From Chlorobiota bacterium (GTDB lineage Bacteria > Bacteroidota > Ignavibacteria > OLB7), in contig JAQBOZ010000007.1 in the NCBI GenBank assembly GCA_028287785.1, positions 124,001 to 188,000 of the forward strand: a DNA stretch of 64,000 bases, in the 5' to 3' direction. Below are positions 55,836 to 64,000 of the stretch, one piece after another; the first letter of the stretch is position 1, and each line of letters starts with the position of its first letter. Both the position numbers and the translations under genes were made by a program. The notes below the pieces were generated by a model. It did not search any database, was not told the origin of the DNA, and worked only from the letters and a program-made list of their open reading frames with translations.

Positions 55836-56615
55836 ATGAATACTCACTGGAAATTCCCGGGGATACGATGGATTGGATATAGCCTGATTGCAATCGGCCT
55901 GAGCGCCCCGCAGGCAGGCATCGGACAACTCCGCAACACCTCCCGCAAGGTGGCCCCTCCGGCGGAGAGCCGCGTTGCGGTCGGCCGGGTGATGAGCGGG
56001 CGCCTGCAACTGGCGATGATGAACACCAAACGGCATCTTGCGCGCGCCAAGCAGTTGACGCTTGCAGCGATTCATGAGAACGCGATCCGTTTCGGATTGA
56101 CGGATATCGATCTCAGCAGGGCAACCGCGTATATCGATGCCGTGGATACTCTTATTCTTGACCCGGCGCTGGGCGGCCTTGCCGAAGTGGATGTGGAATA
56201 TCCCGGGCAGATCCGCATCGGCCCCGAGTACGCGGTCGATCTCGATATCGATGATGAAGTGATTCTGCTCCTAGCGCATGAGCTGACTCATGTGGCCGCG
56301 CGGGACGAGAATTTCATCTCTATTATCGATAGCGTGGCGGAAGTCGTGCGGCGCACGGCGGGGGTGCATCCCACGCGGGATCAGGTGGAGGATCTGACAT
56401 GCGATTATATCGGCGAGCAGGCGCTGAAACAGTTCGTCCGGGAAAGCCCCGGCAGTGAGTCCATCGGGAATCGGTTGAGCGAAACGCTCGGTTATGAGGA
56501 TGAGATGGATGAGGGGGACGAAGAGCATCTGAACCATGAGGCGATGTTGAAATCATGGCTGGCGCTCGACCCGGAACTGGAATCGCTTCTTCCGCACCTC
56601 AGCGCTTCCCGATAG
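55836..56615 (+). CDS. Exported HExxH-motif protein, 259 aa
   Basis: A leader (RWIGYSLIAIGLSAPQAGIG) is followed by a single domain with the zinc-metallopeptidase motif HELTH in LLLAHELTHVAARD; a downstream acidic region (QVEDLTCDYIGEQAL) could supply the third ligand, as in gluzincin-type enzymes. It has the size of small 'M78/M48-like' or putative peptidase proteins, but no family is certain and the activity is inferred from the motif alone. The C-terminus is acidic. AGGAG eight bases upstream fixes the ATG. It lies 117 bp after the MITE. Confidence 0.78.
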   Translation: MNTHWKFPGIRWIGYSLIAIGLSAPQAGIGQLRNTSRKVAPPAESRVAVGRVMSGRLQLAMMNTKRHLARAKQLTLAAIHENAIRFGLTDIDLSRATAYIDAVDTLILDPALGGLAEVDVEYPGQIRIGPEYAVDLDIDDEVILLLAHELTHVAARDENFISIIDSVAEVVRRTAGVHPTRDQVEDLTCDYIGEQALKQFVRESPGSESIGNRLSETLGYEDEMDEGDEEHLNHEAMLKSWLALDPELESLLPHLSASR

Positions 56616-57407
56616 AACGAAATAACGCAGTAATATTTTCAGCGCGGGCTCGATGAATTTCGGGCTCGCGCCGCTGTTTCAGGCCATCACCACCGATGAT
56701 ATCTCCCGGAATAGACATTCGGAATTTTGCAGGTGGATCTGAATTTTCGGAGCAATAAAAAAACGCCGGCGTTTCGTGTATGTGATTCTTCCGCATGCCG
56801 GAGCATCAGCAGCGGCCATGATATCGGGGACGATCGATCGATATCATGGCGAATCCCATCAACGGACGCCGGCGCTTCCCGTGGCCTTTCCGGAGCAGAT
56901 AGAAAAGGCCTGCCCTCACTCAACCAATAACCATGTACCCATCGGAGACGACAGTAACCGCCGTGCCAGAACAAGGTGATGGAAAATACCGCGAAAATCA
57001 GCCCTGTCAGCAGATTGAACGTGCCATATGCGTCACGCGCCGTGATGGTTCTTCACCCCCGACAATTCGAATATCGACGGCATCCCCGGCTTCCCGAAAC
57101 TCCCTGAATCGGGAATGCCGGGGACGTTCCGCCTGAAATTCCCCGCTCATAACTCACCCCCCAATAGACTGCGCGGGGCGATGCCCACGCACCGGGGATT
57201 GTGCCCCTCCGGGGCCGACGCAACAGGCGCTGGTGATGGGCAGTCTGCCAGTGAACTGTTGCAAGATGACATGGAAAGGCCCGGCTCCCGATACGTACGA
57301 ACTACGTATCGACGCCACATATTGAGATCATCGACTGAAAAAGATGGCTGTGCGAGGGTGGGGATGGCGGAAGGCGGGGAGACCATGCTCCCCGCCCGAG
57401 TTATGCA
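56616..57407. other. Long intergenic region with REP-like repeat
   Basis: No convincing gene in nearly 800 bp; the short frames overlap and lack ribosome sites. At 57171-57215 it holds a REP-like repeat: GCGCGGGGC-GAT-GCCC (partly decayed) and GCCCC-TCC-GGGGC (57203-57215). Confidence 0.55.
57171..57215. repeat. REP-like two-hairpin repeat, partly decayed
   Basis: Same order and spacing as at 47999, including the linking word GATTG. The right arm of the first hairpin has lost three of nine pairs; the second hairpin is perfect. Confidence 0.8.
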
Positions 57408-58217
57408 TCAGGCGCGTGGATCGCCCATCAGAAAATGCCCGGTGACGGCCTTGACCGCATCGGATGTTCCCTTCCCCGGAACGCCATCAACGCGAAGGAA
57501 TATTCCCGGAATATTATTCAACGCTCGTTGGAGCTGTTCCGCCGCCACCGATTTCACGGTTTTCGAAAAGCGGACATTCTGCACCAGATCCGATACGGAG
57601 GGCGACGCTCCCTCCACCGGCTGCCCATCAGCTCCGAATGCTATCGTCCCCTTTTCCGCCATGCGACGGATGATCGCCGCGGCACCGCATTGCCCGGAAA
57701 CGGCGGTATGGGAAAATTTATGGTCGGCCACGAATTTTCCCTTCGAATAATGATTCGTAAAGCTCCAGAGATACGGGGAAAGCACATCGGGATGCCCCAT
57801 GCGATATCCGAAACCATTATATCCCTCAAGCCGGTAGAGCGTAATGGGAAGGCTCCAGTCGGAAAGCCCGTTCAGCCCACGCTGCCGCAACGCGTCATCA
57901 GCGCTCTCCTCCCATGTGAATGGTGGCGAGCCGGTCTTCGGCCTCCCGGCGGGAACCTGGACGGTACGCGCTTTCAGAGGATCGCCGTTGTGGAGATGCG
58001 TGGTAAACTTGAGCGATGCCTCCATGTTATGGATCACCCCCACCACATACCACGGAATGCCGAGCGGCCCCCCCACGGCGACATACCGATCCTTGTTCGC
58101 CTCGATAGCGCTGACGATCGCATCAACCGACGCAAAACGGTTCGCGCGGATTTCGCATGCATCGAACAGGCGACGATATTCATCGCGCAGGCCATTCGTG
58201 AAATTTATTTTTGCCAT
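57408..58217 (-). CDS. Lysozyme-like peptidoglycan-binding protein, 269 aa
   Basis: It matches a group of lysozyme-like or 'peptidoglycan-binding' proteins by GGPLGIPWYVVGVIHNMEAS, where the Glu is the likely acid, then FTWEESADDALRQRGLNG, YRLEGYNGFGYRMGHPDVLS and PYLWSFTNHYSKGKFVADH. The C-terminal 65 residues (AEQLQRALNNIPGIFLRVDG) form a peptidoglycan-binding-like helix set (PG_binding_1-like GVPGKGTSDAV). There is no signal peptide. It is the last gene of a minus-strand envelope cluster and, like the GH25 protein, lacks an obvious export signal. Confidence 0.85.
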   Translation of the reverse strand: MAKINFTNGLRDEYRRLFDACEIRANRFASVDAIVSAIEANKDRYVAVGGPLGIPWYVVGVIHNMEASLKFTTHLHNGDPLKARTVQVPAGRPKTGSPPFTWEESADDALRQRGLNGLSDWSLPITLYRLEGYNGFGYRMGHPDVLSPYLWSFTNHYSKGKFVADHKFSHTAVSGQCGAAAIIRRMAEKGTIAFGADGQPVEGASPSVSDLVQNVRFSKTVKSVAAEQLQRALNNIPGIFLRVDGVPGKGTSDAVKAVTGHFLMGDPRA

Positions 58218-58291
58218 GATCCCCCTTAAAATTCGATTGAGAAATAAACTGCCAGCCCGCCGGTATCATGCGCGGGCAATCGTCGAAGACC

Positions 58292-59338
58292 TTAATCCTT
58301 CGACGGCTCCTCCTTGCTCTTCTCGCGCGGCTTTACCGTGGAACGGACTACGATAAATTTATTCAGCGTATCGAACCAGAATGGCGCTCCCAGCGATATC
58401 GCGGCCGCGGTCAGAATCCATCCAACGATCTTCGTGAGCCAGCCGGTAAGATCCCTTGGAACGATCCGCGGGTTGCTGCAATCCCATCCAATGGGGAGTC
58501 CCGCCTGACGAATCGTTCGCAGGTCGTTCTCCACCAGCGTGCCGAGCATTTTCGGGTTGTTGGCATTTGCGCCCGTCGTATCAGAGACCGCGGAATCCCT
58601 GCGCGCATATTCCTGCGCGGCGGCGACCATGGAGTTGCGGACCGCGGGATCGGTGGAGAGGGAATTGACAATCGTGATGGTATCGATATTGGCGGCGATG
58701 GTGACCAGCAGGCCGATGACAAGCACGGCCATCTGCGCGCGACGCTTATATGTGCCGGCAATCCGATCCATCGCGCTGTTGTACCATGCTTCGATATCCA
58801 CGCGAAGCCTGTCGAGGTTATTTCCCGCCTGCTTCGCCAGCGCCCTCAACGCCCGGTCCACCTGCGTTCCGTCGATTGACTTGATGATGATCCCGGCGGC
58901 ATCACCCGCGTTTCCGGCCGTCGGAGCGTTTTCAACTGTCGGTGGGTTTTCGGCAATCGGTGGATTTTCAGCAGTCGGAGAGTTTTCGGCGGTCGGTGGA
59001 TTTTCAGCGGCCGGTGCCGTTGGAGGGATCACCATCAGATCCATCAACGCCGTCGCAAAATTCCGGGCGGGTATATACGACGGCAGATCCTGTTTCTTGT
59101 TCGCCGGATTATATACCCCCTGAAAAAGCCCGTTGACCAGCGGATGATTATATAGCTGGGACATCAGCCCCGTCCCGCCGGGATCGCCAAGAAGATCACG
59201 AATTCCTTTTTCCAGATCGCTGGCGCGATTTTTCAACCACGACTCGATAATTTCATTGATCGATGTACAGATCAGGCTCGCCATCAGATACACGAATGCA
59301 AGCCCGATCCCGACATCCAAGATTCCAAGGCTGAACAT
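58292..59338 (-). CDS. Conserved membrane protein with repeat-bearing loop, 348 aa
   Basis: The N-terminal helix (GIGLAFVYLMASLICTSINE), a middle pair of helices (AQMAVLVIGLLVTIAANIDT) and a late one (IVGWILTAAAISLGAPFWFD) belong to a widely spread family of unknown function whose end reads FDTLNKFIVVRSTVKP. Between residues about 108 and 145 this copy has a Pro/Glu/Asn-rich tandem repeat in a loop predicted outside the membrane. ATG 59338 is preceded by AGGAG at 8 bp, the best ribosome site in the cluster. It lies upstream of the lysozyme-like gene on the same strand, suggesting a joint envelope role. Confidence 0.8.
   Translation of the reverse strand: MFSLGILDVGIGLAFVYLMASLICTSINEIIESWLKNRASDLEKGIRDLLGDPGGTGLMSQLYNHPLVNGLFQGVYNPANKKQDLPSYIPARNFATALMDLMVIPPTAPAAENPPTAENSPTAENPPIAENPPTVENAPTAGNAGDAAGIIIKSIDGTQVDRALRALAKQAGNNLDRLRVDIEAWYNSAMDRIAGTYKRRAQMAVLVIGLLVTIAANIDTITIVNSLSTDPAVRNSMVAAAQEYARRDSAVSDTTGANANNPKMLGTLVENDLRTIRQAGLPIGWDCSNPRIVPRDLTGWLTKIVGWILTAAAISLGAPFWFDTLNKFIVVRSTVKPREKSKEEPSKD
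58910..59011 (-). repeat. 18-bp tandem repeat coding PTAEN-type hexapeptides
   Basis: Five to six imperfect 18-bp units encode TAENPP-like hexapeptides (TAENPP, TAENSP, TAENPP, IAENPP, TVENAP). Such repeats change copy number readily and could vary the length of the exposed loop. Confidence 0.85.
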
Positions 59339-59462
59339 ATTTCATCTCCTGTAATAGCATCGGCCATTGGCGCGCTGATCAACCCACGTTCAGGCCATTA
59401 CGATAAGCGCGCCGGTAAATAGTGTGGATATGGCTGTTTGAACAGCCAACGAATAATTCCCA

Positions 59463-60683
59463 TCACTCCGATCCGAATTGTCCGGCGGGGAGCTTCAGCG
59501 TCAGGCTGGGCTTCCATACCGGACGGGCGCCCGAGGCCACCTGTCCGTCGAACGAGATCACCGCCCAGGTTTTTCCGGTCACCCGGATTTCGCCAAGCAT
59601 GGAGATCACTCCCCTGTTGAGATTCTCGGTATTCACTCCCACGCCGAACCGGGCGTACTGATTTCCTATCCGGTACATCAACGCCGATGTGACGGCCGTT
59701 GAATCGCCCGATCCCGATTCTCCCTTGTCCATTTCGACACCGATCTGCCCGATGAACTGCGAATTTCCCGTCCCTATTCCACCATTCACCCATCCCCGGA
59801 ATGTCTTGAAATGGCTCTGTCCCACCTGCGCCGAACTGGCTCTGTACACAGCCCCCAGATTTATTTCGAGCGATGCGGTGTTCCATGCGGGGCTCAGCTT
59901 CTGCTGCGTGATCGATTTTTTCGCCGCGCGCAACGACACCCGTCCCTGCACATTGTTCTTGATCGGCGTCAGATATGCCTTCAACGAATCGGATATCGGC
60001 GACGCCAGCGAATCCGCGCGTTTCAGATACGCCGTCAATGTGTTGACATCGGCGCTGTCCACACTGTCGCGGAGGGTCATGTTGCGCGCGTCGATCGACA
60101 TTCTCAGCGCCGTGGTATTATCGGCCAGTTGCGATGGCGAGACGGTGGTCCCGATATTCGGCAGCGGGAATTTTTTCAGCAGCGTATCGCCGGCATTCAG
60201 CAATTGATCGATATAGGTTGTATTCAATCGTCCATCGCCGGAATTGAAAATCACGATGCGGGCGCCAACGCCCCAGTCGAGCGCCGAATCGGCATCGTGC
60301 GCCGGAGCGGTGCCGAGCGATATCTGCGTGTTGGCGAGGATGCGGACCATGGGATTCTGCACATAATCCTTCAACTCCAGGCTGTCACCCATGATCAACT
60401 GATATGGGGCCAGCGTGATGGCCGCGCCGGGGGCCAGATTCCCCTTGAAATCGACGGCGCTGGTAAGGCTTGCGAGAATCGCCGAGACGGTGCCCGGCTG
60501 CTGGATCGAATTTCCGGGAAGGCCCAGCAATTCAAAGACAAGATCGTTCGGAATGGCCTCGAATCTCGCCAGGCTGTCCACGGCGGGAAGGCTGCCGAGC
60601 GACTGACCGTGCAGCGCGCGGTAATTCCCGGTCACGACGAAGAGCGCAAGCGCCACAATCGAACAACGTATCGATAGCTTCAT
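59463..60683 (-). CDS. Exported protein with C-terminal barrel-like domain, 406 aa
   Basis: A signal peptide (CSIVALALFVVTGNYRALHGQ) leads a protein with an N-terminal mixed region and a C-terminal beta-strand series (ASLEINLGAVYRASSAQVGQ, NQYARFGVGVNTENLNRGVI), ending LTLKLPAGQFGSE. It is probably inserted in, or associated with, the outer membrane. No family is recognised. AGGA about ten bases before the ATG supports the start. It lies between the 125-aa gene and the membrane-protein gene, all on the minus strand. Confidence 0.72.
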   Translation of the reverse strand: MKLSIRCSIVALALFVVTGNYRALHGQSLGSLPAVDSLARFEAIPNDLVFELLGLPGNSIQQPGTVSAILASLTSAVDFKGNLAPGAAITLAPYQLIMGDSLELKDYVQNPMVRILANTQISLGTAPAHDADSALDWGVGARIVIFNSGDGRLNTTYIDQLLNAGDTLLKKFPLPNIGTTVSPSQLADNTTALRMSIDARNMTLRDSVDSADVNTLTAYLKRADSLASPISDSLKAYLTPIKNNVQGRVSLRAAKKSITQQKLSPAWNTASLEINLGAVYRASSAQVGQSHFKTFRGWVNGGIGTGNSQFIGQIGVEMDKGESGSGDSTAVTSALMYRIGNQYARFGVGVNTENLNRGVISMLGEIRVTGKTWAVISFDGQVASGARPVWKPSLTLKLPAGQFGSE

Positions 60684-60743
60684 ATGAAGTATTCCTGGTA
60701 AATCGGCGGATGAATCGTTTGCATGGATCGAAGACCGTTCGTG

Positions 60744-61121
60744 TCAGATAAACTGAACCTGATCGGCATAGAGATCGGCCATCCCTTTTCCCGCCGGAAT
60801 GGTCCCCGGCGCCGACTCCGAGCAGAGCGTATTGCCATCCTGCGTTACCGTGACACTGCCCACATAGGGGCCGCCGGCATCGCTCGGGTCCATCACGACC
60901 GCCTGCCACCAGAGATAACATCCGGCCAGTTGCGCCACCGGCTGTGTCAATTCAAATGTATCGGGAACGCTGTCGTCGGTCCGCTGGTCCTCCCACTTCT
61001 GCACCACCGTGTTCGTGGAATCCATAAGAAGCGCGCGGTAGACGGCCACCTTGAGATGGCTGATGGTAATGGACCAGCTCACCGGCCCACCGGCCGGATT
61101 GGCCTTTGCTTGATTTGCCAT
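60744..61121 (-). CDS. Hypothetical protein, 125 aa
   Basis: A soluble chain of Ig- or beta-sandwich-like composition (GPVSWSITISHLKVAVYRAL, QLAGCYLWWQAVVMDPSD, PYVGSVTVTQDGN), with no signal peptide and no recognised family. It is the first gene of the minus-strand group 57408-61121, 60 bp upstream of the exported barrel-like gene, and is likely co-transcribed. Confidence 0.65.
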   Translation of the reverse strand: MANQAKANPAGGPVSWSITISHLKVAVYRALLMDSTNTVVQKWEDQRTDDSVPDTFELTQPVAQLAGCYLWWQAVVMDPSDAGGPYVGSVTVTQDGNTLCSESAPGTIPAGKGMADLYADQVQFI

Positions 61122-61685
61122 AACGTTATTCGGTTGCTATCGAAATTGGTGATCCGCCATGTGCAGACCGGGTGGATGGAAACACAAACCGGGCGATATG
61201 ATACGCACTCCCCGCCGCGACGGATCGGCAAACGATGCGCCTCATGTCGGTTTGTTCAACGAAAAAGAATCGGATATCGATGGGGGTACGTATCGAACTG
61301 AGGGAGGAATCTGATGTCAGCCACCCGCAACGGCGCGCAACTTATCACGGGAGACGACTTTTTACAAGCGGAACGTGACCGCGTGGGAATACGGTTCGCA
61401 TCGTCCACCAATTGATGATTCCTCCCTTCCAAGCCGCGCGGCACATCAGGCTGAACGGTGGGGCTGTTCATCCAACCGTCTCCGCCGCCGCGGGTTGGCT
61501 GCATGCCACTGGAGATTCTGCCCGGCGGAACTTCCGGCGGTGCGCGATCGTAGCTTTCGATTCGTCGATCATGAGGATGGCGGGGATGGATTGACCGGCA
61601 ACCGATCTCATCGTCACAATCATTTCCCGGCTCCCATTCCCGCGCAGTCCGTATCATTGCGTGCTCCAACAGTAATGCAGGATAG
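61122..61685. other. Divergent intergenic region, 564 bp
   Basis: Separates the envelope cluster (leftward) from the 469-aa membrane protein (rightward). It has no supported gene or repeat. AGGA at 61679-61682 is the ribosome site of the next gene. Confidence 0.45.
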
Positions 61686-63095
61686 ATGAAGCAGACAATC
61701 TCCCAACAAGCAGTAGCGCTGGTCGAGAAAAAGCTGGCCGGCCTGGAAGGACAACTGACGCCGCAGGATGCCGCCACGGCAACCGGCATCACAGTGGGTG
61801 AAGCGCGCGATGCGCTCTCCCGCCTGATGGAATTATACGTTACCCGCGTCTCCGCCGACGATCAGGGGAACGTCCTGTTCAAGTTCGAGCTGCCGCTCAG
61901 AGCCCGCGGCACAAAGACCGCGGCGGAGCGATGGGCCGCGCAGAAGGAAGTGCTCTGGAAAAATTTCAAGCGGCTTTTCAGAATGTGGATCGGCGCGATG
62001 GTGCTGATCTACGCGGTCGTGATGCTGCTGGCGGTTCTGCTGATCCTCTTCGCGCAGGCGCAGGGAAACAGTCGCGATAACCGTCGACGCTCCAATGGCG
62101 GCGATTTCCTGACCGTGGTGCTCCGCGTGCTGGCCGAGGGACTCCGTTTCGCGTTCTGGACCAATGTGATGCTCCCCACCTCCTACTCGGTGGATGAGTA
62201 TGGCTACCGCTACCGGAATGTTGTCACCCCGCGCGGCCCGGACAAGAACAAGAAATCGTTTATCATCGCCATCTACGATCTGGCCCTTGGACCCGAACGC
62301 GCAGAGCCCGATCCGCTCGCCACCGAACAGGAAGTGGCGGCATTTCTCAGGGCAGAGCGCGGCGTGCTGGCACCGGTGGAGATCGTCGGGCTCAGGGGCG
62401 GCGGCATCGCGGAGGCGGAGGAACGGATGGCGGACTACCTGGTCCGCTTCAACGGCGATCCGACCATCACCGATGAAGGCGTCGTGCTTGGGGAGTTCGA
62501 CAGCTTTGTCGCCGGAAAGGACGCCAAGGCCGATGTGAAGGTAACGCCGTACTGGGATGAATACGAGCCGCCGTATGAGCACTCCGGCAATTCAACGGAG
62601 CGGAACATCGCCATCATCGGCATCGTCGGGTTTACGTTCGTCTCCGGCATGGCACTGCTGGCCGGCGGGCTGGATACGCTCAGGAGCATCGGCCCGTTCT
62701 TCCGCACCGGGTTCGTTCATTTCCTCCTCGGCTATATCCCGATATTCTTCTCCCTCAGCTATTTCGCGGTCTCCCTGATCCGCTACTTCATTACGAAGAA
62801 AAAGGAGGAGGAGCGGGTGGCGCGCAACAAGGAGAAGAAGGTTCTCAGGATGATCTTCCAGCATCGCATCTGGAGCGGCACCGCCGATCAGATCTACTTC
62901 ACGATCGTCTCCTACGGCAAGAACGATATCAAGCGGGAGGAGATCGACCCGATCCTTCAGAAGATCGTCGTGAAGTTGCAGGGGGATATCGAGCTTGGGG
63001 AGGAGGGGGAGGCGATCTACACGTTCGATCGCGTCCGGCGCGAGATCGAGGCGGCGGAACGGCTCCGCGCAACCCGGAGCGGAACCTACCTCTGA
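61686..63095 (+). CDS. Conserved integral membrane protein, 469 aa
   Basis: An N-terminal winged-helix-like region (about 1-60: VEKKLAGLEGQLTPQDAATA, GITVGEARDALSRLMELY) is followed by a helix (GAMVLIYAVVMLLAVLLILF), a cytosolic middle, a second helical pair (NIAIIGIVGFTFVSGMALLA and HFLLGYIPIFFSLSYFAVSL) and a charged C-terminal domain that ends in another helix-rich module (FTIVSYGKNDIKREEIDPIL). A membrane protein with a possible DNA- or protein-binding head is suggested; no function is known. AGGA lies just three bases before the ATG. Confidence 0.82.
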   Translation: MKQTISQQAVALVEKKLAGLEGQLTPQDAATATGITVGEARDALSRLMELYVTRVSADDQGNVLFKFELPLRARGTKTAAERWAAQKEVLWKNFKRLFRMWIGAMVLIYAVVMLLAVLLILFAQAQGNSRDNRRRSNGGDFLTVVLRVLAEGLRFAFWTNVMLPTSYSVDEYGYRYRNVVTPRGPDKNKKSFIIAIYDLALGPERAEPDPLATEQEVAAFLRAERGVLAPVEIVGLRGGGIAEAEERMADYLVRFNGDPTITDEGVVLGEFDSFVAGKDAKADVKVTPYWDEYEPPYEHSGNSTERNIAIIGIVGFTFVSGMALLAGGLDTLRSIGPFFRTGFVHFLLGYIPIFFSLSYFAVSLIRYFITKKKEEERVARNKEKKVLRMIFQHRIWSGTADQIYFTIVSYGKNDIKREEIDPILQKIVVKLQGDIELGEEGEAIYTFDRVRREIEAAERLRATRSGTYL

Positions 63096-63176
63096 TAGTG
63101 ATTGAGATGACGCCGCGGGGATGTTCACGATGGAATATTCCCGCGGCCGTCCGTTCAGGGCATCCGCCACCGTCAG

Positions 63177-63722
63177 TTATTTCGGATGGAAAACCTTTTC
63201 CGCAACGCCCGGCAGCACATCGTTTCCCCACATCACGCCTGCGCGCGCCAGCTCTTCCATATCGGCGCGGAATGTCGAGTCGGGGCGGGATGATTTATAG
63301 ATGCGGTCGAGATAGAGTCCCTTGCTCGCATCCTCGTAGACCAGATGGCCGCCGCCGGTGGATGTAGTGCTCTCCTCGGCGTAAAACGCATCCAGCACGC
63401 CGGGCCGGGGATCATCGTGGAACTTGTAGACGAGGGCGGAACAGATCAGCGATTTCTCGCCGGGACCATACTCGAAATAGAGGGCCGCGTCGCCGATGGT
63501 TCCGGCGCCCAGATCGTTTGCGTTCAGGCCGGGGCTTTCCACGCCGTACGACGCGAAGAGCGAGCGGACCATCGCCGAGGCCCGCTCGCGCGTGAGGATT
63601 TCCTTGGCGCCATCGCCATCCGCCCGTTCCACATGGCGGCACGCCGGAAGGAGCAGGAGCAGCGCCAGCATCCATCGGCATTGCGCGGACATTCCAGTGC
63701 GGGACCGAACGCGAAATCCCAT
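63177..63722 (-). CDS. Putative lipoprotein, 181 aa
   Basis: The N-terminus (MLALLLLLPACRH) gives a lipobox with Cys as the likely lipid anchor. The rest is a small soluble domain (ALYFEYGPGEKSLICSALVY, YEDASKGLYLDRIYKSS) of unknown family. It starts five bases downstream of the M20 stop; AGGGGT lies in that gene's last codons, so the two are co-translated. Start ATG 63722 is chosen; an internal ATG at MSAQ would also leave the lipobox. Confidence 0.75.
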   Translation of the reverse strand: MGFRVRSRTGMSAQCRWMLALLLLLPACRHVERADGDGAKEILTRERASAMVRSLFASYGVESPGLNANDLGAGTIGDAALYFEYGPGEKSLICSALVYKFHDDPRPGVLDAFYAEESTTSTGGGHLVYEDASKGLYLDRIYKSSRPDSTFRADMEELARAGVMWGNDVLPGVAEKVFHPK

Positions 63723-63727
63723 TACGA

Positions 63728-64000
63728 TCACCCCTGCGTCAGATAGCGATAGGCAACCCAGGCCATCAGCGCGCTGCCGATCGGCAGGATGCTCTCGTCG
63801 ATCGTGAACTTCGGATTGTGGAGCCCGGCAACGCACCCCTGCTCGGCGGTGCCGGCGCCGATCCACCAGAATGTCCCGGGGATCTTCTCAAGGTAATACG
63901 CAAAATCCTCGGCCCCCATCATCGGCGGCGCGTCGAACACGGCGTTGGCGCCAAGCATCTCGCGGGCGGCATCCTGCGCGAACCGGGTGGTCCAGGGATC
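63728..64000 (-). CDS. M20-family amidohydrolase, C-terminal part
   Basis: The 3' 91 codons of a metal-dependent aminoacylase/hippurate-hydrolase-type enzyme; the 5' part lies beyond the window (the frame is open through 64000). MMGAEDFAYYLEKIPG carries the family's conserved Glu/Asp pair, and GLHNPKFTIDE the conserved His near the C-terminus. The helix ALMAWVAYRYLTQG closes the fold. The natural substrate (N-acyl amino acid or peptide) cannot be deduced from this part. Confidence 0.93.
   Translation of the reverse strand, partial: DPWTTRFAQDAAREMLGANAVFDAPPMMGAEDFAYYLEKIPGTFWWIGAGTAEQGCVAGLHNPKFTIDESILPIGSALMAWVAYRYLTQG

Noticed and set aside
61256-61792. 178-codon minus-strand frame
   Set aside because: It overlaps the start of the well-supported 469-aa membrane protein and lacks protein-like composition.

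Overview
The window looks like a chromosomal segment of a GC-rich, Gram-negative bacterium of the Bacteroidota/Chlorobiota lineage, most probably Ignavibacteria or Kapaibacteria. The reasons are four large secreted proteins that end in a type IX secretion (T9SS) type A-like sorting domain, many outer-membrane beta-barrel proteins, and a 1174-aa barrel with features I associate with Ignavibacteria-type genomes. Placement rests on protein style only. No rRNA or tRNA was seen.

Layout. 1-6486: the 3' part of homogentisate dioxygenase, a small secreted protein, a leaderless GH25 lysozyme, a helical-repeat protein, a small barrel and two small cytosolic proteins. 6557-7931: a ROK/polyphosphate-glucokinase-like kinase and a small hypothetical. 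8786-14879: a minus-strand signalling block with an OmpR-type regulator, a REC-PAS5 histidine kinase with a TTG start, and a second paralogous PAS kinase; a 309-bp mobile repeat sits between the two kinases. 15273-17528: rluD, rdgB and tspO. 17847-26779: a propeller T9SS cargo, the giant barrel, a CDGSH protein, an ABC-2 type ATPase without a permease, a glutaredoxin-like protein and a secreted unknown. 27018-30678: a compact plus-strand run of rsmA, a PAP2 membrane enzyme, an exported protein and a glycosyltransferase. 30724-32753: a MoxR ATPase translationally coupled to a glycosyltransferase-like gene.

33098-44986: an L-type-lectin/OmpA fusion, a sugar-dehydrogenase-like T9SS cargo, an IS200/RAYT-like transposase beside palindromic repeats, a diheme reaction-centre-type cytochrome, a helical-repeat protein, a Ycf48-like T9SS cargo with a duplicated domain, two barrels and a P-loop kinase. 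45439-56615: a TonB-dependent receptor-like barrel, a GH44 glycanase with sorting domain, a HEAT-repeat protein followed by a gene remnant, a hybrid kinase (PAS-HK-REC-REC-HPt), a second copy of the mobile repeat and a secreted HExxH protein. 57408-63095: a minus-strand group of four envelope genes (lysozyme-like, membrane protein, barrel, small protein) and a divergent membrane protein. The window ends in a lipoprotein and the 3' part of an M20 amidohydrolase.

The most unusual material is non-coding. Two inverted copies of a ~305-bp element have terminal inverted repeats, 8-bp target duplications and nested hairpins with compensatory changes, and the central loop appears flipped between copies. 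A separate family of GGGGC-GAT-GCCCC / GCCCC-TCC-GGGGC palindromes clusters next to the single-domain transposase, as expected for a REP/RAYT system. The best candidate for an uncharacterised protein system is the four-gene envelope cluster at 57.4-61.1 kb.
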